Position numbers and translations under genes: made by a program | Notes under the pieces: generated by a model | What the model was told of the DNA's origin: nothing | Databases searched by the model: none | The model's input: only the letters and a program-made list of their open reading frames with translations | In this document: positions 1-7,588 of the stretch, piece after piece | Layout of the letters: the number at the start of each line of letters is the position of its first letter | Position numbering within the stretch: the stretch's first letter is position 1 | NCBI RefSeq assembly: GCF_014298075.1 | Contig: NZ_CP060418.1 | Location: 5,022,001 to 5,086,000 of the forward strand | Direction of reading: 5' to 3' | DNA from: Enterobacter sp. JUb54 | GTDB taxonomy: Bacteria > Pseudomonadota > Gammaproteobacteria > Enterobacterales > Enterobacteriaceae | Length of the DNA stretch: 64,000 nucleotides

Positions 1-257
1 ACCTGCGGTTGTGCGGCGAAATGGCCGGTGACCCGATGTGCGTGACGATTCTGATTGGCCTCGGCTATCGCCATCTCTCGATGAACGGCCGTTCGGTGGC
101 AAGGGTAAAATATCTGCTGCGCCGCATTGATCTCGAGGAGGCGCAAGAGTTGTCGCGTCGTAGCCTTGAAGCGCAGATGACAACGGAAGTGCGTCATCAG
201 GTAGCGGCCTTTATGGAGCGTCGTGGCCTGGGCGGTCTGATCCGCGGCGGCCGGTAG
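1..257 (+). CDS. ptsP: PTS phosphotransferase EI-Ntr (PtsP), C-terminal end only
   Basis: Only the last ~84 codons are inside the window (reading frame from base 3); the gene begins upstream. The tail contains the conserved stretch GEMAGDP followed by LIGLGYRHLSMN, the PEP-binding end of enzyme I family proteins, and ends GGLIRGGR as in E. coli PtsP. EI-Ntr autophosphorylates from phosphoenolpyruvate and feeds the nitrogen PTS (PtsO/NPr, PtsN). The N-terminal GAF domain and the active-site histidine are outside the window. lgt follows on the same strand 229 bp downstream, as in E. coli. Confidence 0.95.
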   Translation, partial: LRLCGEMAGDPMCVTILIGLGYRHLSMNGRSVARVKYLLRRIDLEEAQELSRRSLEAQMTTEVRHQVAAFMERRGLGGLIRGGR

Positions 258-486
258 CCTCTCTTCCGGGTAAGGCATTGATGCCGCAGCCCGGGAGAAC
301 TTCACCGAGTGGATCACCGGCAGCACGATGGCCGTTAGCATCCGTATACATATCTTTTACAACAACGGCACGGCCAGTGAATTAACCTTATGTTATTATT
401 CGCCCCCTTGGAGCACCCGCATAGCTCGGGCGTGTATGATGACCGCTGTCCACTTTCGGCGGAATAACAAGTCTTTATGGTGACAG
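258..486 (+). other. ptsP-lgt intergenic stretch
   Basis: About 230 bases without a gene. I see no hairpin followed by a T-run and no clear consensus promoter, although an AT-rich patch near 378-400 could carry the lgt promoter. Nothing else can be supported. Confidence 0.4.
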
Positions 487-1362
487 ATGAATAGTGGCTA
501 CCTGCATTTTCCGGAGTTTGATCCGGTAATATTTTCCGTTGGGCCGGTTGCCCTCCATTGGTACGGCATGATGTATCTGGTCGGGTTTGTTTTTGCGATG
601 TGGCTGGCCACCCGTCGGGCCAATCGTCCGGGCAGCGGCTGGACCAAAAACGAAGTCGAAAACCTGCTGTATGCCGGCTTCCTTGGCGTCTTCCTCGGTG
701 GTCGTATTGGTTACGTTCTGTTCTATAACCTGCCGGTCTTCCTGCAGGATCCGCTGTATCTGTTCCGCGTCTGGGACGGCGGGATGTCGTTCCACGGTGG
801 CCTGATTGGCGTTATCCTGGTGATGATTATCTTTGCCAAACGCACCAAACGCACCTTCTTCCAGGTATCCGATTTTATCGCGCCGCTGATCCCGTTTGGC
901 CTCGGTGCTGGACGACTGGGCAACTTTATCAACGGTGAACTGTGGGGCCGCGTTGACCCGAGCTTCCACTACACGATGATTTTCCCCGGCTCACGGGCGG
1001 AAGATCTGGCGCTGCTGCCGTCACATCCGGAATGGCAATCGCTGTTTGATACCTATGGCGCACTGCCGCGTCACGCTTCACAGCTGTACGAACTGGCGCT
1101 GGAAGGGATTGTGCTGTTCCTGATCCTGAACCTGTTTATCCGCAAACCGCGCCCAATCGGCTCGGTCTCGGGTCTGTTCCTGATTGGCTACGGCCTGTTC
1201 CGCATTATCGTGGAATTCTTCCGTCAGCCGGATCAGCAGTTCACCGGTGAGTGGGTGCAGTACATCAGCATGGGCCAGATTCTTTCCATTCCAATGGTGC
1301 TTGCGGGCATCATTATGATGGTCTGGGCTTACCGCCGCCGTCCGCAGCAACAAACTTCTTGA
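487..1362 (+). CDS. lgt: Prolipoprotein diacylglyceryl transferase Lgt
   Basis: Inner-membrane enzyme that moves diacylglycerol from phosphatidylglycerol to the lipobox cysteine of prolipoproteins, the first step of lipoprotein maturation. At 291 residues it has the E. coli length and aligns without gaps. The catalytic/substrate residues seen in the family are present: H103 in the SFHGG turn, and R143 and N146 in the signature [10 protein letters not shown]. Several hydrophobic segments fit a seven-helix protein. The ATG at 487 gives the family N-terminus (..YLHFPEFDP). thyA follows after six bases, and its Shine-Dalgarno GAGGA overlaps the lgt stop, so the two are probably translationally coupled. 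MltA, encoded later in this window, is one of its substrates. Confidence 0.98.
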   Translation: MNSGYLHFPEFDPVIFSVGPVALHWYGMMYLVGFVFAMWLATRRANRPGSGWTKNEVENLLYAGFLGVFLGGRIGYVLFYNLPVFLQDPLYLFRVWDGGMSFHGGLIGVILVMIIFAKRTKRTFFQVSDFIAPLIPFGLGAGRLGNFINGELWGRVDPSFHYTMIFPGSRAEDLALLPSHPEWQSLFDTYGALPRHASQLYELALEGIVLFLILNLFIRKPRPIGSVSGLFLIGYGLFRIIVEFFRQPDQQFTGEWVQYISMGQILSIPMVLAGIIMMVWAYRRRPQQQTS

Positions 1363-1368
1363 GGAACC

Positions 1369-2163
1369 ATGAAACAGTATCTTGATTTGATGCAGAAAGT
1401 GCTTACAGAAGGCACGCCAAAAAATGACCGCACCGGTACCGGCACGATCTCTATTTTCGGCCATCAGATGCGTTTTAACCTGCAGGAAGGTTTCCCGCTG
1501 GTGACGACCAAACGCTGTCATTTACGCTCCATCATCCATGAACTGCTGTGGTTCCTCCAGGGTGACACCAACGTCGCGTATCTGCATGAGAACAACGTCA
1601 GCATCTGGGACGAATGGGCAGATGAAAATGGCGATCTGGGGCCGGTTTACGGCAAACAGTGGCGCTCCTGGCCGGCGCCAGACGGCCGCCATATTGACCA
1701 GATCAGCACCGTAATGGAGCAGCTGAAAAACGACCCGGATTCGCGTCGTATCATCGTTTCCGCCTGGAACGTTGGCGAACTGGACAAGATGGCGCTGGCG
1801 CCGTGCCATGCGTTCTTCCAGTTCTATGTTGCGGACGGAAAACTCTCCTGTCAGCTCTATCAGCGCTCCTGCGACGTGTTCCTCGGCCTGCCGTTTAACA
1901 TCGCCAGCTATGCGTTGCTGGTTCATATGGTGGCCCAGCAGTGCGATCTGGAAGTGGGTGATTTTGTCTGGACCGGCGGGGATACCCACCTGTACAGCAA
2001 CCACCTTGAGCAGACGGATCTGCAGCTGAGCCGCGAGCCTCGTTCACTGCCGAAGCTGGTTATCAAGCGCAAACCGGCGTCGATTTTCGACTACCGCTTT
2101 GAAGACTTTGAGATCGAAGGCTACGACCCGCATCCGGGAATTAAAGCGCCGGTGGCGATTTAA
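1369..2163 (+). CDS. thyA: Thymidylate synthase ThyA
   Basis: Converts dUMP to dTMP with methylenetetrahydrofolate as one-carbon donor and reductant; cytoplasmic dimer. It has 264 residues, identical to the E. coli length. The nucleophile C146 lies in [11 protein letters not shown], and the phosphate-binding RRIIVSAWN segment and the C-terminal [18 protein letters not shown] are intact. The start is fixed by GAGGA at the lgt stop codon. A G+C-rich hairpin with eight T residues follows at 2196-2224, ending the lgt-thyA unit. Confidence 0.98.
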   Translation: MKQYLDLMQKVLTEGTPKNDRTGTGTISIFGHQMRFNLQEGFPLVTTKRCHLRSIIHELLWFLQGDTNVAYLHENNVSIWDEWADENGDLGPVYGKQWRSWPAPDGRHIDQISTVMEQLKNDPDSRRIIVSAWNVGELDKMALAPCHAFFQFYVADGKLSCQLYQRSCDVFLGLPFNIASYALLVHMVAQQCDLEVGDFVWTGGDTHLYSNHLEQTDLQLSREPRSLPKLVIKRKPASIFDYRFEDFEIEGYDPHPGIKAPVAI

Positions 2164-2195
2164 TTTAACCAGATCAGGACGTGACAGAAAACAAC

Positions 2196-2224
2196 AACCG
2201 GTGCCAGTGGCGCCGGTTTTTTTT
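2196..2224 (+). terminator. Rho-independent terminator after thyA
   Basis: Stem ACCGGTGCC / GGCGCCGGT (one G-T pair) with loop AGT, followed directly by a run of T residues. It lies 33 bases after the thyA stop. Confidence 0.85.
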
Positions 2225-2349
2225 GTGCCATGAATAACCCTTCCAGATTTCCCGCAACGCGCTGCAAATGTTGATTCTTGCTTCGGCGCGCCACGCGAAT
2301 CGCTCTTTTTCCTGTCGTTCCGATGCTGCAACTTCCCCATACTTGCGCC

Positions 2350-2817
2350 ATGAACAGACAACGCGGCTATACCCTCATTGAAACGCTGATAACGCTGGCT
2401 CTGATGCTAATCCTCAGCGCCGGGGCGCTGTACGGCTGGCAGCGCTGGCAGCAGCAACAGCGATTATGGCAAACCGCCAGCCAGGTGCGCGAATACCTCG
2501 TGCTGCTGCGCGATGATGCCAACTGGCATAACCGCACCCGCCTGCTGAGCGTGGGCCAGCACGCCGATGGCTGGTGCCTGAGCGCCCTGGAGGCGCCCGT
2601 GAATTGTGCGCCCGCAACGCCGTTTACATTCCTGCCGCGCTGGCCTGAGGTATCGCTCAGCCATATCACGCCGGGCCTGGGCTTTTACGGGCTGCGCAAT
2701 AGCGCCTGGGCCGGACATATCCGGCTGCACAGCGCGGGTGACAGCTGGAACATAATTGTCTCTAACTGGGGGCGCATTCGTCTGTGCCGCAATGAGGAGA
2801 GCGCATCATGCCTGTGA
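2350..2817 (+). CDS. ppdA: Prepilin-peptidase-dependent pseudopilin PpdA
   Basis: Small minor-pilin-like protein (155 residues) with a short positively charged leader, a prepilin peptidase site (RG before YTLIETL, with Glu at mature position 5) and a hydrophobic helix. It matches E. coli PpdA, including the C-terminal WGRLRLC-like segment (here WGRIRLC). An in-frame extension to 2278 exists, but the ATG at 2350 gives the correct short leader. It overlaps ppdB by ten bases. With ppdB, ygdB and ppdC it resembles the H/J/K/I minor pseudopilin sets that prime type II secretion and type IV pilus fibres. No secretion machinery is encoded here, so its job is inferred. Confidence 0.93.
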   Translation: MNRQRGYTLIETLITLALMLILSAGALYGWQRWQQQQRLWQTASQVREYLVLLRDDANWHNRTRLLSVGQHADGWCLSALEAPVNCAPATPFTFLPRWPEVSLSHITPGLGFYGLRNSAWAGHIRLHSAGDSWNIIVSNWGRIRLCRNEESASCL

Positions 2818-3371
2818 TCTCCCGTGGGTTTTCTCTGGCTGAGACGCTTATCGCGATGGCTATCAGCGCCATTTTGCTGACCGGCGCCTCGCGTTTCTTA
2901 CCTGCGCTGCAACGGCAGGTACTGCGCCAGACGCAGCAGCAGTCGCTGGATGACGAACTGTGGCAGCGCCTTTATACGGTAGCCAAACATCTGCAACGGG
3001 CAGGGTATTGCCGTGGGAAGTGCGTGGGGGAGCCGCTGCTGATCGCCAGCAACGGCCACTGCATCATCGTCCGCTGGGACAGTAACAGCAACGGCGTATG
3101 GGATATCTCGCCGGAGGCAACCTCCGATGCCACGGGCTTTCGCCTGAGCAACGGCGCGTTAGAAACCCGGCGCGGGGTGACCAGCTGTTATGGCGGCGGA
3201 TGGGAGAAAATGACCAATCCCGCGGCGATCAACGTGACCCATTTTGAGGTGACCCGCCAGGCGACTACCGGCTTTGCGCCAGAGCTTATCGTGACCCTGG
3301 CCGCACACTCGACCGCGGATCCACGAATGACTGCCCATGCGGAATACCGCGTGACGGGATATAACCTATGA
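2808..3371 (+). CDS. ppdB: Prepilin-peptidase-dependent pseudopilin PpdB
   Basis: 187 residues with a leader ending in RG, then FSLAETLIAMAISAILL, the type IV pilin-like N-terminus with Glu5. The body has paired cysteines (YCRGKC, TSCYGG) and an acidic stretch WDSNSNGVWD, as in E. coli PpdB. Its length and position between ppdA and ygdB match E. coli. Its stop overlaps the ygdB start (ATGA), so translation is likely coupled. GspJ-like role inferred from family resemblance. Confidence 0.93.
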   Translation: MPVISRGFSLAETLIAMAISAILLTGASRFLPALQRQVLRQTQQQSLDDELWQRLYTVAKHLQRAGYCRGKCVGEPLLIASNGHCIIVRWDSNSNGVWDISPEATSDATGFRLSNGALETRRGVTSCYGGGWEKMTNPAAINVTHFEVTRQATTGFAPELIVTLAAHSTADPRMTAHAEYRVTGYNL

Positions 3372-3775
3372 GCCGCCAGCAGGGGTTCTCGTCACTGTTG
3401 ATGGTGCTGCTGCTACTGGTGCTTGGTAGTACCCTGCTACAAGGGCTGAATCAGCGCCAGCGCGCGTTGCTGGCGCAAACCGCCGGAGAAACCCGGGCCA
3501 TCCAGGAAACCGCCGGGGCGCACTCCGCCCTGGAGTGGGGAAAAGAGCAGCCGTGGTCGATAGATGACCCCGCAGCCTGTCGGCACACAGGCAGCGATAA
3601 CTGGCGCGCTTGTCTGCGTATTTTTAACGATGCCTCGGTGCTGCTGATAGCCAGCGGCGGCAGCATCTTATTATGGCAATCCGGGCGGGTTGAAAAGGGC
3701 GTGGTTCAGTTTTCACCCCACGGCTGGAGCGACTTCTGCCCGCTGACGGAGGAGGGCTTATGCCACATGCCCTGA
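3368..3775 (+). CDS. ygdB: Minor pseudopilin-like protein YgdB
   Basis: 135 residues. The N-terminus has a pilin-type leader (MSRQQG before FSSLLMVLLLLVLG), but the Glu expected at mature position 5 is replaced by Leu. That is what K-type (tip) minor pseudopilins such as GspK/PilX-like proteins show. It overlaps ppdB by four bases and ppdC by sixteen. The remainder has four cysteines and no domain I recognise. Its function as a tip subunit is an inference from the missing Glu5 and gene order. Confidence 0.9.
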   Translation: MSRQQGFSSLLMVLLLLVLGSTLLQGLNQRQRALLAQTAGETRAIQETAGAHSALEWGKEQPWSIDDPAACRHTGSDNWRACLRIFNDASVLLIASGGSILLWQSGRVEKGVVQFSPHGWSDFCPLTEEGLCHMP

Positions 3776-4083
3776 GCCGGGAGCACGGTTTTAGCCTGCC
3801 GGAAACGCTGCTGGCGATGGTGCTGCTGATGATGGTAGTGACCGCACTTGGCGGCTATCAGCGAGGGTTAGCCAGCGGTTTTATTCAATTAAATCAGTAT
3901 CGCCAGCTGTGGCGTGATGCGTGGCGCTACGGTCAACTGAACCCTCCCGTCATCTCGGGCGGCAGGGCGGTCAGCCGTTTGCAGACATCGGCGGCAAGAT
4001 GTGTCAGCATCACGGTAACGATCACCATGCCCGTTGAAAAACGGGTGCAGATGACCCGGCTGCATTGCCCGGTAAATCAGTAG
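3760..4083 (+). CDS. ppdC: Prepilin-peptidase-dependent pseudopilin PpdC
   Basis: 107 residues: leader to REHG, then FSLPETLLAMVLLMMVV with Glu at mature position 5. It corresponds to E. coli PpdC and is GspI-like in size. It starts inside the end of ygdB, and its stop lies 12 bases before recC. The tight packing suggests that the four pseudopilin genes and recC share transcripts, as known in E. coli. Confidence 0.92.
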   Translation: MPHALSREHGFSLPETLLAMVLLMMVVTALGGYQRGLASGFIQLNQYRQLWRDAWRYGQLNPPVISGGRAVSRLQTSAARCVSITVTITMPVEKRVQMTRLHCPVNQ

Positions 4084-4095
4084 TCAGGAGCGAAT

Positions 4096-7000
4096 ATGTT
4101 AAGGGTGTACCACTCAAACCGTCTGGATGTTCTTGAAGCGTTGATGGAGTTTATCGTCGAGCGCCAGCGGCTGGACGACCCTTTCAAACCGGAGATGGTA
4201 CTGGTGCAAAGTACCGGTATGGCGCAGTGGCTCCAGATGACCCTGGCAAAGCGATTTGGCATTGCGGCCAATATCGAATTTCCACTGCCAGCCAGCTTTA
4301 TCTGGGACATGTTTGTTCGCGTACTGGCGGATATCCCCGGTGAAAGCGCCTTTAATAAACAGAGCATGAGCTGGAAACTCATGACCTTGCTGCCGCAGCG
4401 CCTCGACGATGACTCCTTTACGTTGCTGCGCCACTATCTGAGCGACGACAGCGATAAGCGCAAGCTGTTCCAGCTTGCCTCCAGGGTGGCAGACCTCTAT
4501 GACCAGTATCTGGTCTATCGCCCGGAATGGCTGATGCGCTGGGAGGCTGACGAACGGGTTGATGGCCTTGGCGACGCGCAGCAGTGGCAGGCGCCGCTGT
4601 GGAAAGCGCTGGTCGAACACACCGCCGAACTGGGACAAGAGTCCTGGCACCGAGCGAATTTGTACCAGCGTTTTATCAGCGCCCTGGAAGCGGCAGATGA
4701 ACCGCCGGCCGGGCTGCCTTCACGGGTGTTTATCTGTGGTATTTCGGCGCTGCCGCCGGTCTATCTGCAGGCGCTACAGGCGCTGGGCAAGCACGTGGAT
4801 GTCTACGTGCTGTTCACCAACCCTTGCCGCTACTACTGGGGCGATATTAAAGACCCGGCTTTTCTGGCGAAACTGATGTCGCGCCAGCGCCGTCATCACC
4901 GCGAATCACGGGAGCTGCCGCTGTTCCGCGATGCCGAACAGGCGCCGGGGTTGTTTAACGACGCCGGGGAACAGGATGTCGGCAACCCGCTGTTGGCCTC
5001 CTGGGGCAAGCTGGGCCGGGACTATATCTATCTGTTGGCCGGGCTGGAACGCTATGAAGAGCTGGATGCCTTCGTCGATATCACGCCTGATAATCTGCTG
5101 CACAATGTACAGGCCGATATTCTCGATCTGCGCAATGCGGCGGTGGCCGGGCGTAACGCCGAAGAGTTTGCCCGCAGTGACAGCAAGCGCAGGCTGGCTC
5201 TGGACGACCGTAGTTTGACTATTCAGGTGTGCCATAGCCCGCAGCGCGAAGTAGAAGTCCTGCACGACCGGCTGCTGGCGATGCTCGAAGAGGACCCGAC
5301 CCTGACACCGCGCGATATTATCGTGATGGTGGCGGATATCGACAGCTACAGCCCCTACATTCAGGCAGTATTCGGCAGCGCCAGCGGCGAACGCTGGCTG
5401 CCGTGGGCTATCTCCGACCGACGCGCCCGTGAATCGCATCCGGTGCTACAGGCGTTTATTACGCTGCTGTCGCTGCCCGACAGCCGCTTTGCCAGTGAAG
5501 ATGTTCTGGCTCTGCTGGATGTGCCGGTTCTGGCTGCCCGCTTTAGCATTGATGAAGCGGGGCTGCGCTACCTGCGTCAGTGGGTTAACGAGTCCGGCGT
5601 GCGCTGGGGGATGGACGACGATAACGTACGTGAGCTGGATCTACCCGCCACCGGGCAGCACACCTGGCGTTTTGGTTTGACGCGTATGCTGCTGGGCTAT
5701 GCGATGGACAGCAGCCAGGGCGAGTGGCAATCGGTATTGCCGTACGACGAGTCCAGCGGGCTGATCGCCGAGCTGGTGGGCAACCTGGCGTCACTGCTGA
5801 TGAAGCTCAACCAGTGGCGTCACACGCTGGCGCAGGAGCGCCCGCTGGCGGAATGGTTACCGCTGTGTCGCGAACTGCTGGACGACTTTTTCCTGCCTGA
5901 TGGCGACACGGAAGCCGCTCTGGCGTTGATCGAGCAGCAGTGGCAGGCGGTCATTGGCGAAGGCGCTCAGGCGCAATATGCGCAGAGCGTTCCCCTGTCG
6001 CTACTTCGTGATGATCTGGCCCAGCGCCTGGATCAGCAGCGTATCAGCCAGCGTTTCCTCGCCGGGCCGGTCAACATCTGTACCCTGATGCCGATGCGTT
6101 CGATCCCGTTCAAAGTGGTGTGCCTGCTGGGGATGAACGACGGCATTTACCCGCGTACGCTGGCACCGCTGGGCTTCGATTTAATGAGCCAGAGGCCGCA
6201 GAGGGGCGATCGCAGCCGCCGCGATGACGACCGCTATCTGTTCCTCGAGGCGCTGATGTCTACCGAACAGACCTTATATATCAGCTATATCGGCCGCTCG
6301 ATTCAGGACAATAGCGAACGTTACCCGTCGGTACTGGTACAAGAGCTGGCGGACTATATTGGCCAGAGCCACTGTCTGGAAGGTGATGAAGAGCTGGATT
6401 GCGACGCCAGCGAGCGGCGGGTCAAAGCGCACATCACCCATCTGCATACCCGGATGCCCTTCGATGCGGCCAATTTCCTCAACGATGAACATCGAAGCTA
6501 CGCCCGGGAATGGCTGGCGGCCGCCAGCCAGCAAGGGGAGGCGCACAGTGACTTTATCCAGCCGCTGCCGGTGCCGCCCATTGACACTCTGCCGTTTGAA
6601 CAGCTGTTGCGCTTCTGGCAGCACCCGGTCCGGGCCTTTTTCCAGCAGCGCCTGCGGGTTAACTTCCGCTCTGAAGAGAGCGATATTCCCGATGACGAAC
6701 CTTTTACCCTGGAAGGGCTTAGCCGTTATCAGCTGAATCAACAGCTGCTGAATACCTTGATTGAGCAACAGGATGCCGCAGCGATGTATCGTCGTTTCCG
6801 GGCTGCGGGCGAGCTACCTTTCGGTGCTTTTGGCGAGCTGGCCTGGGAGACGCAACGTCAGGAGATGCAGAACCTTGCGGAGCGGGTTATTGCCAGCCGC
6901 CAGCCAGGGCAGAGCGTGGAAATCGATCTGCAATGTCACGGCGTTAACATTACGGGCTGGCTGCAGCAGGTACAATCGGACGGCCTGTTACGCTGGCGGC

Positions 7001-7467
7001 CTTCGCTGCTGAGCGTGGCGCAGGGGATGCAACTTTGGCTGGAACACCTTGTCTACTGTGCTGGTGGCGGAACCGGCGAAAGTCGGCTGCTGGTGCGAAA
7101 AGAAGGCGAGTGGCGTTTCCCACCGCTGGCGCAAGAACAGGCAAAGGCATATCTTGATGAACTGGTAGCGGGTTACCTGCAAGGCATGTCCAGACCGCTA
7201 CTGCTGCTGCCTGAAAGCGGCGGCGCATGGCTAAAAGTCTGTTATGACGCTGAAAAGGATGTCATGTTAACGGACGAAGAGACACAACAAAAAGCGCGGA
7301 GTAAATTTCTTCAGGCCTATGAAGGCAATATGGTGGTCAGCGGTGAAGGTACCGATGTCTGGTATCAACGCCTGTGGCGCACTCTTGAACCGGAATACTA
7401 TGACGAGATTATTATCCAAACACAGCGTTACCTGTTGCCGATATTTCGTTTCCATCAGTCCGAATAA
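4096..7467 (+). CDS. recC: RecBCD subunit RecC (Chi recognition)
   Basis: 1123 residues (E. coli 1122). RecC holds the RecBCD complex together and reads the Chi octamer in the 3'-ended strand. Residues known from E. coli to contact or affect Chi are all in place by count: Q38, T40, Q44, L64, W70, D133, L134, D136, R142 and R186. This suggests the standard Chi sequence is used. The C-terminal half is the inactive nuclease-like fold typical of RecC. The gene is separated from ptrA by 121 bases that contain no clear terminator. Confidence 0.98.
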   Translation: MLRVYHSNRLDVLEALMEFIVERQRLDDPFKPEMVLVQSTGMAQWLQMTLAKRFGIAANIEFPLPASFIWDMFVRVLADIPGESAFNKQSMSWKLMTLLPQRLDDDSFTLLRHYLSDDSDKRKLFQLASRVADLYDQYLVYRPEWLMRWEADERVDGLGDAQQWQAPLWKALVEHTAELGQESWHRANLYQRFISALEAADEPPAGLPSRVFICGISALPPVYLQALQALGKHVDVYVLFTNPCRYYWGDIKDPAFLAKLMSRQRRHHRESRELPLFRDAEQAPGLFNDAGEQDVGNPLLASWGKLGRDYIYLLAGLERYEELDAFVDITPDNLLHNVQADILDLRNAAVAGRNAEEFARSDSKRRLALDDRSLTIQVCHSPQREVEVLHDRLLAMLEEDPTLTPRDIIVMVADIDSYSPYIQAVFGSASGERWLPWAISDRRARESHPVLQAFITLLSLPDSRFASEDVLALLDVPVLAARFSIDEAGLRYLRQWVNESGVRWGMDDDNVRELDLPATGQHTWRFGLTRMLLGYAMDSSQGEWQSVLPYDESSGLIAELVGNLASLLMKLNQWRHTLAQERPLAEWLPLCRELLDDFFLPDGDTEAALALIEQQWQAVIGEGAQAQYAQSVPLSLLRDDLAQRLDQQRISQRFLAGPVNICTLMPMRSIPFKVVCLLGMNDGIYPRTLAPLGFDLMSQRPQRGDRSRRDDDRYLFLEALMSTEQTLYISYIGRSIQDNSERYPSVLVQELADYIGQSHCLEGDEELDCDASERRVKAHITHLHTRMPFDAANFLNDEHRSYAREWLAAASQQGEAHSDFIQPLPVPPIDTLPFEQLLRFWQHPVRAFFQQRLRVNFRSEESDIPDDEPFTLEGLSRYQLNQQLLNTLIEQQDAAAMYRRFRAAGELPFGAFGELAWETQRQEMQNLAERVIASRQPGQSVEIDLQCHGVNITGWLQQVQSDGLLRWRPSLLSVAQGMQLWLEHLVYCAGGGTGESRLLVRKEGEWRFPPLAQEQAKAYLDELVAGYLQGMSRPLLLLPESGGAWLKVCYDAEKDVMLTDEETQQKARSKFLQAYEGNMVVSGEGTDVWYQRLWRTLEPEYYDEIIIQTQRYLLPIFRFHQSE

Positions 7468-7588
7468 ATTGTAATAGTATAAAAATTGCGCAGATTAGGG
7501 TGTTCAATTATCATGCGCAACCAATCACGGACTGATGTGCACCGCGCCGATGCAACCGGCGCAAATTTGTTAATGATGAGGTTCGTGA

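Noticed and set aside
475-969. 164-codon open frame antisense to lgt
   Set aside because: It lies opposite a complete and conserved lgt gene and has no ribosome site or domain.
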